In this document: positions 11,034 through 23,362 of the stretch, piece by piece
Layout of the letters: every line of letters begins with the position of its first letter
Position numbering within the stretch: position 1 is the first letter of the stretch
Assembly (NCBI GenBank): GCA_020744225.1
Contig: JAGMWG010000006.1
Location: 1,736,001 to 1,800,000 of the forward strand
Source of the DNA: Paraphoma chrysanthemicola
Lineage: Eukaryota; Ascomycota; Dothideomycetes; Pleosporales; Phaeosphaeriaceae
Length of the DNA: 64,000 nucleotides
Direction of reading: 5' to 3'
Position numbers and translations under genes: made by a program
The notes under the pieces: generated by a model
Database searches by the model: none
Told to the model about the DNA's origin: nothing
The model's input: the letters and a program-made list of their open reading frames with translations, nothing else

Positions 11034-12078
11034 ATGCCGGACCAGAAGTATACACCGCTCCATGACGAAGAGAATGCCGAAGACGTTGACACAACATCGA
11101 AAATTTCAATCGCGAGAGGATGGAGCAACTCCTTTAATGTACAAAGTCTGATCGTTAACGTGGTTGTTTTGAGTGTCGGTCTGTTTCTTGGGGTATATCT
11201 CAGCAAAGAGCAACGATACGGCGCTACCAGTCAACCCACCGAGTACTCTATAGTGCCTTGTATGTTTCCATGATCTTGTATCAGCCACTCTGAAATGATG
11301 AAGACCACGCCACTAATCATCGCTAATAGCACCGGCTTTCGAAGCAATAGCTTCTCAACCACTGATTCGTACACATCACGATCTCGAGGGTCACGGCCAC
11401 AAGAGTCCATACCAGGGCTATCCTACCCCAGAAACAACAGCTCGGTGGATGGAACTGATGGATGGTTTGTGTTACTTCCCTTTCCCAGAAAACGATATGC
11501 TGATCAGAATGGCATCCAGGCTACTCAATCCGCGTCCCGTCCAAAACTCTAGAACCTCTGGATCTCCAGAGCATCCCACTAAACGACGAGTCAGACGACG
11601 TTTGGGTCTCTATGAACATCTACCATCACCTCCACTGCCTCGACTCCATCCGACACCAAATCGCCGGTGTCGGGTGTTCAAATCCGCACGATTCCAATGC
11701 AAACCACACTGATTCTTACGGCACGGACAACGAGCACTACTTCCCGCCGCACATTGATCACTGCATCGAGACGCTCCGCCGAAGACTGCTATGCCAGCCT
11801 GATCTCGGTGTGAGAGCGGTTGCATGGAATCCTGACAAACCGGGTGTGGCCTTTGCGAATAATACGGTGGATTCGGCGTGTGTGAATTGGGATGCTGTGC
11901 AGGAGTGGACGAGGGAACATTCGTTTAGGGAGGAGGAGAGATTGATTAGTACGCCTGATGGTTAGTACTTTTCTTACTTTCTTCCGGTGCGACTGTCATT
12001 TTGATGCGGGTTACTGATGTTTGCCTAGGACACACGTATGTCGGTCCGCGAACGCCGCCTGCGCGGTGCGGTCAGTGA
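11034..12078 (+). CDS. UstYa-family (DUF3328) oxidative cyclase, copy B
   Basis: Four exons (11034-11259, 11330-11464, 11508-11960, 12029-12078) give 287 aa. The order is a short cytosolic N-terminus, one membrane anchor at about residues 37-56, the family block SPYQGYPTPETTARW near 105-120, and the two HxxHC motifs YHHLHCLDSI (near 158) and HIDHCIETL (near 202). The 43-bp second intron is short, but skipping it breaks the frame before the first motif. It is divergent from the precursor and is the second UstYa gene at the locus. Paired UstYa homologues are known from some dikaritin clusters, where they act together or in sequence. Copies A and B are clearly diverged from each other rather than recent duplicates. 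Confidence 0.87.
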
Positions 12079-12562
12079 AGTGAATGACAACGCAATCGTA
12101 GGATTGTACGACTCTAAGAGTTCGAAAAGTGGGGGCGGGATGGTTTCCACGAAGAGCGAAGGTTTAGACCGAAACCTGCTGTGTATGACCGATACCAACA
12201 AATGATCATGCACAGTCGAATGCCCACCTTCCGAAAGCAGCGCATACACTTTATGGCATGTCGTGTAATCTGCACCAGATTTTACCTATCATGGTAAGCT
12301 TTAGCAACATTTCCAAGATCTTGGTACGGGCGCCTTATGTAGTTCGAAGGATCGCCACCCATGGGAGCTAAATAGCTTGGCATGCATTGTACGACTTGCG
12401 GGGCTCCTTCGCAGTGTCACTCGGAATCTTCCGAGGCCGTTCCATGCTCCTCCTAGTCATTAAACTCTTATCACTTGAGATTCCCCGGGGCTTCCAGCTA
12501 CCAGGCACCAGGTAGAGCCAATGTAATCGTCTCGTTGCCTCGATCACTTCGATAACACTTCG
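12079..12562. other. Intergenic, no gene seen
   Basis: This gap lies between UstYa copy B and the RTA1-type gene, both on the plus strand. It presumably contains a terminator and a promoter, but no specific element stands out. Confidence 0.4.
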
Positions 12563-13762
12563 ATGCTCTCAACCACTCCTTCTCTTCCGCATACGACACC
12601 ATCGGCCTCGTCGTCATCTCAAGGCTGCCCTGAATCTACCGTCAAGCCTGATGCTAATGGCTGGGTGCCACCTGGAACCTGCGGGTACATTTCTCGGCCA
12701 TACTACCCATCCTTCATTGCAGCCCTGGTCTTCTCCACTGCTGCCGCTGCTGTGTTGGCAGGGTATATGTACATGATATTGCGCGTTGCTCGACGGCGAC
12801 CTCGATTGCTAGACCAAAGCACGCCATTATGGAAGCACAGACTCCTGTTGCCGACATTCGGGGCCCTTATCTCGACATGTCTCTTGATAGCATATGTCTT
12901 GCGAGCCCTCGGCACGAGGCATCAGCAGGTGCTCGAGTTCGTTGCGTTCTCTGATACGCTGGTCTTGATGTGCCCAATATGTCAGTCATCCACTCTTACA
13001 CATTCGCCTACCTTCAGCGCCCACCGTTTCTACGCTTTTTTTCGAGTTTGTGGTTTAACTGGTTCTATCACAGTGACATTCGCATTAGACTGCATCCTTC
13101 TCTTGAGGATGATGACAGCAAATCTACTTGATGAGAAGCTTGTTGGCGTCAAAGTCCACGGTATCTCACGATGCTTATTCATCGTTGTCCCACTGCTTGC
13201 AGCTGAACAGTTCATTGCCAGCATCCTCATTGCCCCGAAACATCGGCCGTCGCCCTCAAGAAGAAGCACCAGTACTGCTTTGCTCGGGCTGAAGCTCTAC
13301 ATTATCGGTATCGGCATTCAAGGCGTCATTGTTGTCGGCACGATCCTTCTAGCGCTTGTTCTCAATAGACGCAACCGTGACCGCGAGCCCGAAGTATATG
13401 AAGTAAAATCACGAGAGTCTTCTGATGAGTGCCGATTGCTTCCTACATGGCACTCGGCGTCATTTGCTCTGCTCTTCAGCTTAGCAGCCATAGCAACAAG
13501 AATCACCTACCGCGTAGTTGAGCTTTCAGGCATCTTTACGGGTTACCTGCCGGTGTTGATCCATAAAGAGGTCTTCTTTTATACATTCGAGTGCCTCCCC
13601 GTATTGGCTGCGGTGGGTGTCTGGACCTGTGTGGATGGGGATTTCCTGGGTGATTGGTCATCAATAAGTGCGGCAGTCGGTTCTCATGGCTATCATGAGA
13701 TCAGCGGCGAGCTTGCGGATGATGACTCTGTGGTTTTGGGACCCGTCAATCTAGGAACATAG
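12563..13762 (+). CDS. RTA1-like seven-TM membrane protein
   Basis: The frame is open throughout, but a 93-bp in-frame intron (12981-13073) is likely: removing it joins PI to LTFALDCILL and restores the RTA1 TM pattern, giving about 368 aa. Family features are the N-terminal block before TM1, about seven hydrophobic segments, and near the C-terminus FRV/YRVVELSGIF followed by KEVFFYTFECLP, matching the RTA1 ending. RTA1/Rsb1 relatives are plasma-membrane proteins linked to lipid translocation or resistance to toxic lipids and sterols. Its place beside the RiPP locus could mean export or self-protection; that is speculation. Diverged fragments of this gene's 3' end recur at 30.4-31.0 kb. Confidence 0.82.
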   Translation: MLSTTPSLPHTTPSASSSSQGCPESTVKPDANGWVPPGTCGYISRPYYPSFIAALVFSTAAAAVLAGYMYMILRVARRRPRLLDQSTPLWKHRLLLPTFGALISTCLLIAYVLRALGTRHQQVLEFVAFSDTLVLMCPICQSSTLTHSPTFSAHRFYAFFRVCGLTGSITVTFALDCILLLRMMTANLLDEKLVGVKVHGISRCLFIVVPLLAAEQFIASILIAPKHRPSPSRRSTSTALLGLKLYIIGIGIQGVIVVGTILLALVLNRRNRDREPEVYEVKSRESSDECRLLPTWHSASFALLFSLAAIATRITYRVVELSGIFTGYLPVLIHKEVFFYTFECLPVLAAVGVWTCVDGDFLGDWSSISAAVGSHGYHEISGELADDDSVVLGPVNLGT

Positions 13763-14025
13763 AACACTGAACAGTCAAGGCATTACTTTCGATTTTCAAT
13801 TCTTTCAATAGCATCATAAGCCTAGAATAATGATCTCAGTCGCCACCGGACCATTGGTGTTATACTAAGGTTGGACCGAAACATACTCAGGATATTAATT
13901 GAAAATGTAACCCATACTTTTACATATAACTGTAGAACACTAAGAACAGAGCTTCCCGTTTACTGAGCTGTACTTAAGCAGTATACTAGTAGACTAGTAG
14001 TCTGGTAGAAAACCACTAGCAAGTT

Positions 14026-16090
14026 CTATAATGTCCCAGAAGCTAGTGAAGTGATTGCTCTCGCAGCTTCCAGTAGCTCGTCGCTGCCATTGCACGCTGC
14101 GAAAACGAAGCGGTCTGGTCGTAAGATGGCAAACTGCTTGCTGCGCACCTCCTTTGACATCCTATAAGGATCATAGAACTCGGGCTTCGGGCGGCCGTTG
14201 CACAAGGTTGTTGCTCCAAACTCCTCGCTCGTGGCTAGACGATGCACCGACGTGCTATATTTTATGGCATTTCCTGAACAGGCTGACGTGCTGTGTAGGA
14301 AGAATGTGGCCTCGTCGGCTCTAAGTAAACCCCCCGAAGCCTCATCGATACCGCTCAGCATTGTCTTTAACCTGGGCACGTCGTCCGCAGATTCCTGGAA
14401 AGCCACCACCTGGAAGAGGCCTCGTTTTCCGTAAGAGAATATGACATCATTCGTGAATCTGATAGCGTTCCTGTCGTTCGTGGCGCTGTGATTCGCGCAA
14501 TAAACTTGGGCAAAGTTGCCGCCGCCTCCCATGTGTGGCAGGAATGCCATGCCTTTCCCGCGCTGCCACTGATATCTTACCATACCATCTCGTCGGCTAC
14601 CCTGCTCCAGCCAATGCTTCCAACTAGGTATACACTGGAGGGCCCAGAGATACCAGTCTCGAATGAAGATACTGAGGGGATTGTTCTGTGTTACATATCT
14701 TCCATTCTCGATGGTGGATGCTAGGGACATTTCGAGCTGCTGTTTTCTCTCTGAATACCAACCTTCGAAAATCTTTTGATAACATGGCGTTGCAGCCGCG
14801 GTTGATGTTGATTGGGTGGCAAGGGAAAGCCTCCATGCCAGAGACGCGGCGTCACGGAATCCCGATGCGATGCCCTGGCCGCCAAAGGGCGGAAATATGT
14901 GCGCAGCATCTCCACAGAGCATAACACGCTCCTTGGCCCACATGTTGCAACTCCTCGCCGAGAAGGTGAAGGGTCGAGAGCGCAGGACTTGAATGCAGTC
15001 AAGAGGGTATTGCACATGCTTGGTAGGAATTTGATAAGTGCTTCCCGGGTGGGTGATGTACGGGTACACAATTTCGCTGACCTTCTCAGGTGTAGCCATG
15101 TTGCTGCCGTCCTCGCCTGGAAGGACCACAAATTCAAAGCGCCAGAGCCTATCCATAGGAAGACCGAAGCGGCCACAGACAGCTGCGCGTTTCGGGTTGC
15201 ACAAGAACCTGAAATCGGCTGGAAAGAAGGCATCATAGACCATCTGCGGCGTATAGCCTTTGGCCCAGAGAGGAAATTCGGGATGTGACTCTGGAGTAGG
15301 CAGACTCATTTTCCAGTTCAAGGCTACCCAAGTCTCTTCATACGATGTCCGCGTCACCCTCTCCATGTGAATGCCTTTGGGTTCAAGGTACCTTTTCCTC
15401 GTGAAGCCAGTCTTGCCATCGGCACCCACCAGGAAATGGCCACGGACGCGCTTTTCTTGCCCTTCCGAGTCTTTATAAGTTACATATACCCAGTCTTCGT
15501 CCTCGCTGATAGCTGTGACGATGGAGCCCAGTCGCAAGTCTGAGCTGGTTAGCTCGTCAATCCGCGCCCGGAGGTGCTTCTCGATGGCTGGCTGCTTGTG
15601 GCAAAGAAAGCCGGGATGTCCAGTTCCACCCTCAGTCTGCACGTTCATAACTGTTTGTTAGAGCGGTCGGAGAATCAGCTTGAAGACAGTATGGAAGGCC
15701 TTACAGTATTGTAGTTCATAACCATGAACGGCTTCGCGGCCAGGTTGTTGTGCTCACCTCCTACAAACCTGAAGTTACCCATGCCTTTTGAAGTCAGCAG
15801 ATTAGTTCGGGGCTCGCAGGGCTTTAGTTGGGATACTTAGGTAGAAATTTCGGCAACTAACATTGACCGATGTCCGTGAAGACCTTCTCGTAGATGCCGC
15901 ATGTCTGGAGACAGCGGATGCCATCCTCGTCCAGAGCAATGCCGCGGGGATCAGTGTTGATTTCCTTGTCGCGCTCGAGGACGATGTTCGGAACTGCATG
16001 CTGTCCTAGGAGCACGGACAGCATGGCTCCGGTCGGACCGCAGCCGCAGACGATGACATCTGTAGTCTCGATTGGTAATGAGGGCGACAT
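14026..16090 (-). CDS. FAD-dependent aromatic-type monooxygenase
   Basis: Three exons (15862-16090, 15705-15784, 14026-15636) give 639 aa. The dinucleotide-binding motif GCGPTG is at residues 16-21, and the second FAD motif GDAAHIFPPFGGQG is near 340. The block NYNTTEGGTGHPGF spans the second splice junction and confirms that exon 3 begins at 15636, not at the in-frame ATG at 15648. It belongs to the phenol-hydroxylase/PHBH-like group A flavoprotein monooxygenases, which hydroxylate aromatic or polyketide rings with NAD(P)H. The length and C-terminal extension fit the fungal branch with a thioredoxin-like tail. It is transcribed away from a decayed regulator gene at 16369, a common pairing for such catabolic or secondary-metabolite enzymes. 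Confidence 0.88.
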
Positions 16091-16368
16091 GAAGTCAGAT
16101 ACGAGCCTTTCCAGGTGTGGACAGGTATTTCCAATAGATAGGCTGGCAATGTCCTTGATGCCGAATTTACGCAGCCGGGTTTGTTCTCAGTCCTCCCTGT
16201 GTTCTTAGCGGCCATGTAATCGGTTACATGGCGGGACGGTCCCGCGGCGGCGGGACCAGTCTAACTGGTGTGGTGTTAGCTGCCGAGAGCTAGTCGGTGA
16301 GTGAGGGGATCGGGTCTTTGTGGCTCCCAAGAAGGCATTCTCGGCGAGGCCGTTTTACACGTCAAACG

Positions 16369-18761
16369 ATGGCTCAAGCAATCGTCCGGGATACAGATAC
16401 AGCCATGTCAGAACCCAGGCTCGCGCACGCCAGGTCCGGCCAGTTGCGGACGCGGCGACGCGAGAAGCAGCAGCGAAAGTGCCTCGAGTGCGGCCAGCTC
16501 TTCTCCAAGGCCGAACACCTCAACCGTCACATTCGCTCCCACACCGAAGAGCGGCCGTTCCGGTGTGACGTGTGCAGCAAGGCCTACAGTCGCCAGTCAA
16601 TCTTCCAGATCGCCTCCCTCATTCCCCGTCCTCTGTCCACCAAGTTGACAATCCTGGCAGCGATTCCTTATTCAGGCATGCACGGACGCATGACGGGGAG
16701 GATGGTGGAGGTGGCGGGGCTCGCGGGGGTGGCGGGAACGATGCTCCGCCCTTAGTCCCGCCCTCGTTCGAGTCCGGAGGGACCCATGCTGTGGCTGACT
16801 TTATAGGCTTGTCTGCGAGCATATCAAGCACACACCCTTACCGGGGCAGCCTCGAATTCGGGCTGAACAGCTACGAGCCTGCCTGGCTTCTCGGGGACGG
16901 CTTTTAACGTAGACGCGCTGAACTTGTCGATCTCAGCAGCAATCCCAGGTTGGAGCCCTCTGCACGTGGATACCGCCCACGCGCTGGAGCATCAGCGGCT
17001 GGATGCGGACGAGAACACGCTGAACAGCCTGCATACGCTTTCGTCCTCTCTCTCTCGCTAGAGCTTGTGTAGCGGGTTCAACAGAAGTGGCACACAAAGC
17101 TGTCGCGAGCCGTGACCACACAGCACTCTATTGATCAGCTCGTCGACCAGGACCTCGTCGATGAGAGCTATCGAAACAATCTCTCGTGCCGGATTCATCC
17201 GCGCATGAGTAATATCTCGTTGCCATCTGCTGATTTCCTTGTAAGTGCACGCCTATCCAACGGATGTAACTCAAGTTGCACTGCGTTACCGACTGGCCCT
17301 GTGCAAAGCTGACAAAGTGACAGAACCTGTGCATCAAGCTCTGATTCGCCAGGTTCAATCAAGTGTTTCCAATCATCCACGGGCCGACTTTCCGCCCTTC
17401 GTCAAAGAATGCCCTACTACTTCTATCCATATGCTCAATCGGCGCCCTCTTGTGGGTTCAACGAGAGCTGCTAGTCAAGGCAGGAAACATTCCAAATTCT
17501 GAACAAGGCCATCCTTACGTCTGTGAGTGCATTCGCACATCTGTTTTCCTGTGCCCGGCGTCTACTGACATCCGCTAGCCAGTGGGAAAATTATATCCGT
17601 CGAGAGGGTCGGGAGGCTCTCTAGTTGGCACAAGCAGCCATCATTGGCCAGACCTTCGGCATGCTCTCTGGCCAGCCCCAAGATCTAGTCATGACCAAGA
17701 GTTTCCACGGGACTGTCATCGCCTGGGCCCGTCAGGCCGGCCTATTCAAAATAGAAAACTCCCTCGCCGACCTTGACACTAACACCGATGTTTACCTAGA
17801 CATGACCTGGAGATCATGGGCGCAAGCCGAGGAGTCAGTACGCCTCGTGCTTGGGTTATACGTGCACGATGGAGAATTTGCTACAAGTTTTCATCACGAA
17901 CCGCTCTTGCGGTACGCTCATGAAATGATCCCCATATGTTGTTCTGAGGAGCTCTTCACTGCCTCATCGGCTGCACAGTGGCACACCTCAATAAGGCTGC
18001 AACGAGGCTCACAGCTTGTTCCTTCATCGTCCATTCCCAGTCAATTACGCGACCGCGAGCGCAAAAAATGGGCATCACAGATGTGTCTTTATGCTTCACT
18101 GTCCGGCATTGTAGCGTCTATTCAGGAAGCGAAGACGTCCTTCGTCAGCCATGCATCCGTACAACATTTTCGAGACGTCTTACTTACGTGGTATAAGGAC
18201 AAACACAAGGCCGTGGCACAGCCAAAGCACAGTCCCATTAGCCTTATGGTGCTGTGGCATACAGCCTTCATGTGCCTCTACGCCAACTTTGATATCCTAG
18301 AACGCGCCATTGGCCGTGACGGTAGCCTGCCGTCAGAGGAAGCCACCTCCGAGGTCCGGGCCTGGGTCTCTTCGCCCGAGGCTCGGTATGGAGTCCTGCA
18401 CGCCTTTCTGGTTCTCAAGCAGCTGGAAACGCTACCCGTTGATGTGGAGCCGGCGATCCATGTGCCCAAGGCTCTCTTCTACTCGGCCATCGCAATTCAC
18501 TGCTACACGCAGCTCGGGCGTACTGCCAACTCGTCCATCCCTTCGCACGACGAGAATAACATGCCTGAATTTCTGATAGCGGGATCCGCATTTTTGTCGC
18601 AACAGAGCAGCAGCAACCTGTGGCCGAAATCCGGCTCTCCTAGCGACAAGAGCACACTGTGCAGTATCATCGATCTGCTGCGGCGTACCGGCCATTGGGG
18701 GATTTCACAGAGATATGCCTGCATCCTGGAGAATCTCGTAGACGACTTGACCGATTCCTAA
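16369..18761 (+). pseudogene. Decayed C2H2 / fungal_trans transcription factor
   Basis: The N-terminus encodes two C2H2 fingers (CLECGQLFSKAEHLNRHIRSH and, across an intron, CDVCSKAYSR to SLFRHARTH). The middle and C-terminus match the fungal-specific transcription factor domain (FPIIHGPTFRPSSKNALLLL, IGQTFGMLSGQP, FHGTVIAWARQAG). Homologous sequence continues across several disablements: a frame change in the TTTT run near 16903, another between 17058 and 17076, TGA at 17342-17344, frame changes near 17450 and 17487, and TAG at 17622-17624. The last 378 codons are open. The fingers are intact, so the gene died recently or is badly assembled. Its divergent neighbour is the FAD monooxygenase, probably its former target. 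Confidence 0.8.
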
Positions 18762-19424
18762 AAGGCTTTGATAAAGTTGCTTCCTATCAGTCTGGTTCTT
18801 CATTGTCGTAGCTTATTGTTGCCCTCGAATCGCAATCCCGCCAACCGGTCAAAGTGAAGTGTTGAAGTGACAACGATTTTTGGGAGTGTCTCACATCCTG
18901 GAGATTTGGGTGGGGGTGCTGGTGCTGCGGTCTGTACAGTTTGAGTTATGGAAGCCATTATGCAGTGAACTCCGGTCGGTGCTATTGTTTCCAATGTTTC
19001 GATCTTGGAAGACATGAGAGCATCCGATCTTCAGTTGCAGATGCTCATGTGCCTCGAATATGAGATAGCCGAGTAGGGGCCCGCATTATCCGAATATGTG
19101 GTAGTAGGCGGGTTTCCCCAGGTGGTCGCTTAAATGCGGGTCGCCGCTGTGGAGCGTAAAATCGAACGGGGCGTAACGGGACTGTCGGGCTGCGGGACGC
19201 TAGGTTGGCGGGACGTGTTTCGAAAGTTGAAAACGTCGAGGGCCTCGCATGAAGTCTGAGCATACGAGGCTTGTCTCCCACTCAGGTCCTTCACAGGTTG
19301 TGACACCAGAGATGATCCTCGATTCCGAGGTGCTCAAACGAATTTGTATTTTCGGCAAACATATCTATATAGACTCGGCGTTAACGCTTATCTATTACTA
19401 GTCTTACAACTCATTGGCACTGTC
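18762..19424. other. Intergenic between convergent genes
   Basis: This is the 3' flank of the regulator pseudogene and of the amino-acid permease. I see no gene in it. Confidence 0.4.
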
Positions 19425-21198
19425 TCAAAACAGCCACGACAGGCTAGTGCGATAAATCTTTGCCCATAATGAAGCAGGACCTCCAGAACTTTCTCTCTGC
19501 CGCTGAGCTTCCTCAAAACGTGCTCGTTCCTCAGCTACCGTCTCTTGCGGAACATCCGTGACTAAATCGGCTTGGCCATTCTTGACACGGCGCGTCTTCA
19601 TAATTAGCTTATACCCAAAGATGCAAATGAGGTATACCGGAATGCCAATATATTGGACAACGAATGTCCGGTAGTCGAATCTTCCAACGAATACCTCGGC
19701 GCCTTTGGTGAGAATGAGGACAATAAGGAATATGAGAGCCACGTATGAACCCCAGACGCCGAGAGGAGCACGGTATGGCAAGTATGCTGGGTCGATGCGT
19801 TGGGATTTCAATTGCCGGCAGAAGAAAATGTGAGACACCAGAATTGACACCCAAGTCAGGAAGCCTACATAAGTTAGCAATAGTCCGAAAATGAAGGGAA
19901 TAGACTCACCGAAAATAGTGACAACATTGGTTAGATAACCGAAAACCTTCGCAGAACTGGTGCTTGTGGAGAGATAAGCCAAGCCACAGAATAGGCTACA
20001 AAGCCCTAGTGTGACAGAGGGTACACCATGGGTTGTCGTGCGGCTGAGAATACGTGGGGCCTTGCCGTCCGCGGCGATACTGTACAATGTGCGTGAAGCA
20101 ATGTACAGATCTGAATTGGCTGCCGAGAAAACGAAAACAACGAGACATCCGTTGATCACATGGTCCAAACCTTGGATCTTTGCAAGTTTGATGGCGACAA
20201 CGAACGGAGAAGCGGCAGCAGAAACTTTCGCTCCGGATGCAAACACCAAGGCCGGGCTATTGTGAGGTACAACCATGCCAAGTAGGAAGACAGTTGTAAT
20301 ATAGAAGAATAGGATGCGGTAGAATGTTAAGCGGACTGCTTTTGGCATGCTAAGACGAGGGTGTTTCGCCTCGCCGACCGTGACGCCAACGAGCTCCGTT
20401 CCAGAGAAGGCGTAAACCGCCGTAACCATGGCGCTCCACAGGCCGAGAAATCTCCCCGCTGGTCCACGGACCTTGTACTCGGCAAAAGCTCCAGGTTCGT
20501 TCCAGTATCGAAAACCAGGTCGGTCTCCGGTTGGCCCGCCTCCAACGGCGAGCACGAAAAGAAGGAGAATGATTCCAACCATGATAACAACCTTTAGTGA
20601 GGAGAGCCAAAACTCCAGTTCACCAAACGCTCTGACGCCAATACTGTTGATAAGTACGATTAGGATCAAAGCGACCGTAATAAACACCGCTGGACTGATA
20701 CGGTCACCAACCCAGTACTTCATGATGAGAGCAAGTGCTGAGAGTTGATTCGGTGTCGCTATGAGATACTTGCAGAAGTAGACGTAGCCGGTAGCGAAGC
20801 CAAGGGCTGGATCGACGAAGCGGGTTCCGTAGCCGCCAAAGCCACGAGCATTTGGCATGAACGAAACCATCTCGCCCAGCGCAGCCATAACAAGAAAGAC
20901 TACACAGCCAATGATGCTGTAATCTATTAGAATGCCAGCAGGTCCGGCCTTGACCAGAGCAGAACCACTTCCAAGCGATGTTAGTCGATTCCAAAAAAAA
21001 AAACCCCCTGTCGTAGACTTACGTGCCCACCAGAAGTCCGGTTCCTAATGCGCCTCCTAGAGCGATCATGATTACATGACGGGCCTCAAGTTGCTTATGG
21101 AGGTCATGCCCGGGAGTCGAGGACAGGTCCTCTGTTGTACCGATGTCATGATCTGGTCGTTCCAGGACCTTGCTATCTTGTAGTTCTTTGACGGTCAT
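19425..21198 (-). CDS. Amino-acid permease (YAT/APC family)
   Basis: Three exons (21023-21198, 19910-20967, 19425-19864) give 557 aa; a 45-bp in-frame intron at 19865-19909 is inferred because its removal joins TIFG to FLTWVSI, the family reading. The hallmarks are HVIMIALGGALGTGLLVGTG in TM1, GEMVSF and RFVDPALGFATGY in TM3, and FSGTELVGVTVGEA in TM6. About twelve membrane segments are flanked by cytosolic tails. Such permeases bring amino acids in by proton symport at the plasma membrane; this branch spans general and specific carriers, so the substrate is open. The chosen ATG (MTVKELQ) follows a long upstream in-frame stretch without family character. It lies next to a regulator and an aminotransferase. 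Confidence 0.9.
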
Positions 21199-21418
21199 TC
21201 TGAGTTGGCCCGGATTCTGAGTGGAAGATGCAACGAATTTGATATGCGATATAGAATGTCTGGTGCACATCTTATGTGTACTGAAGGCGGCCGAACTTGC
21301 AAGGTTCGGCTGGGGAATCCGAGTTGCTCGGGTTTGGAATCCGTGAGTGCGGGACGCTTATCTAGGACTCGGAACACTTCTCCAGACTAAGAAGATAACT
21401 AAGAAGATAACTCCTAAG

Positions 21419-23362
21419 TTAAGTCGCCGGCAGTTGCGCATTTGTCAAGGATTCAGATAGATCGTGTTCGAAGGCGGATCTTTCGATATCAGTCCAGAGC
21501 CAGTCATCTGGAAGTCGGTCGTCAGGTATGTTTGGAAAGCCCAGATCCCATTCTAAGAATGCGGCAATCGGTAGAATCTCGTTTGAAGCGTATGTTGCGC
21601 CTGAGTCATGCGGGGATGGCTCTATGACTTCGATCGTATTTGAGCCGGTGCCTGTAGGTTCTGTGTGGGATGCTGCAGCTTCTAGTTGCGCTTCTCGATC
21701 TTCACGAGTCGGCTGAGTATTCGTATGGATCTGCCATGTCGCTTCTTGCAATTGCTTCAAATCATTCTTGCGAAACTCAGCTACACGTTTTCCACGTGAA
21801 ATCATAGCGTCAAAAATGCTCGCGGCTATATCCGCATAGCGCTTATAGTCAAAATCCGAGGCCAGTGGCAGTGCGGAAATCAGCGTCAGAGCACTGATTG
21901 AAGAGAATGTCTGCTCCAAATCGAAAGGTAGGAACGTCTCCAGCAGATGTTGCGTCTTCAAGGACAATAGAATGCGTAATGAATTCCGAGCTGAGCTAAG
22001 CGCAGTCTGGACCACAGCCATTATGGGATCGGCAATGCTGTGCTGATCGCGATGGTGGACCAGACCGTCCTCCATGAGACAAATCAGGATCGGGCGAGCG
22101 GCCAGTATGATACACTGGATTGACTTAGTCTTCATAGCCGGATTGGTAGCCAAGAACATACTCACCTGGTGAAAACACAAATTGATGGTAGCGGAGACCC
22201 TTGACACAGATCCAGAATGGGCTGACTTGGGTGGAAATCTTGCAGCAAGCTCGGGAGACAATACGATCGCGTCCTGAAGCACATCTTGGATATCTTTCAA
22301 TACCGAACGATTTATATCGTTGTTTGATTTGTAGATTCCTGATATGGTGATGAGTCAGTGGTGCATTCTTCATATTTTGAGGTAACTTACTATTCAGAAC
22401 CTGGGTAAGAAGCTTGGACACACGAACGTGAATTGCAAGCGCGTCAAATTTATCACCCGCAGCGTTAGATACAGGAAGGGGCACAGTGATATCATCATCG
22501 TGTACAGAACTCGGCGCGCCCATTAAAGATGATAACTTTCGGTCGAGGATATAGCAAGTCCACCAAACGTTGCGAAGTCGTGTAACTTCCTGGTCACTGA
22601 AGTGCTTCGTATCGGACTCTCGATGCATACCTCGCGTTAATGCGATTCGTAATGCTTGGCCAATCTACCGGTGTCAGTACCCTTCCCCGTGTATTTCAGA
22701 GTTCAGTTACTACATACATACACATAGGCACTGTTCCTGTGATCAATGGATTGGAGGTACAAGCTGAGACAACAAAGCAGCTCGATGGAGACAATGGGGT
22801 CAACATACAAACCATGCGCATCAGGCAATAAGTCCAATGCTCGTGCAACAAGGTTGTTGCCAGCAGGACAATTGCCTGACATAACTGGGGCTAAGAGTGC
22901 CTGACCAAGAGCTGTGACCAGAAGGAAATGCACGTGCCACAATCGCGCTGAGTCCGTTGGTTCCAATGGTGTCAAGGAGTCATAGAATTCATCGAGTTTC
23001 ACCAGAAAGCTGCTTTCGTCGAACAAGTGGTACGTTTGACCTAGATGGAATTTAACCGTGTTTGTGAGGTAGATTGCGTAATCTCTTGAGGGTAAGTCCG
23101 GTCGTCGTTGCGATTTCGAGTCGCGCACTGAAGGCCAATCTAACTTGAAGGCTTGTACATCTACCGAAGAGGGCACTTCGTTCCTACCTCCCATGGGAAG
23201 CTGGTTTCGCAGTAGTCGGATGACTTGTTGACTGTAAGCCCAAGTAGATGATGGGCCCAGCCAGCCTAGGAGTTTCAGTTCATCATTGTCTCCCTGCCGT
23301 CTTGACAATACACCTACGTCTTGTTCCAACAGAATCAGTGACATGTGTTGGGGAAGTAGCCA
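21419..23362 (-). CDS. Fungal-specific transcription factor, 5' end unresolved
   Basis: Four exons are supported (22718-23362, 22391-22664, 21419-22338, with at least one more upstream). They carry the fungal transcription factor domain: LGPSSTWAYSQQV, then HGLYVDP, ALRIALTRGMHRES and RLRNVWWTCYILDRKLSSLMG, the classic signature. A Zn2Cys6 cluster normally precedes this by some 100-200 residues. On the minus strand from 23362 to 24096 I find only a fragment (SKCELKSSQK near 23730) and a linker-like KRKSDGEEFHH, but no six-cysteine motif. The gene may use a divergent start, lack DNA binding, or be damaged at the 5' end. It sits between the permease and the aminotransferase and is their likely regulator. 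Confidence 0.75.
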
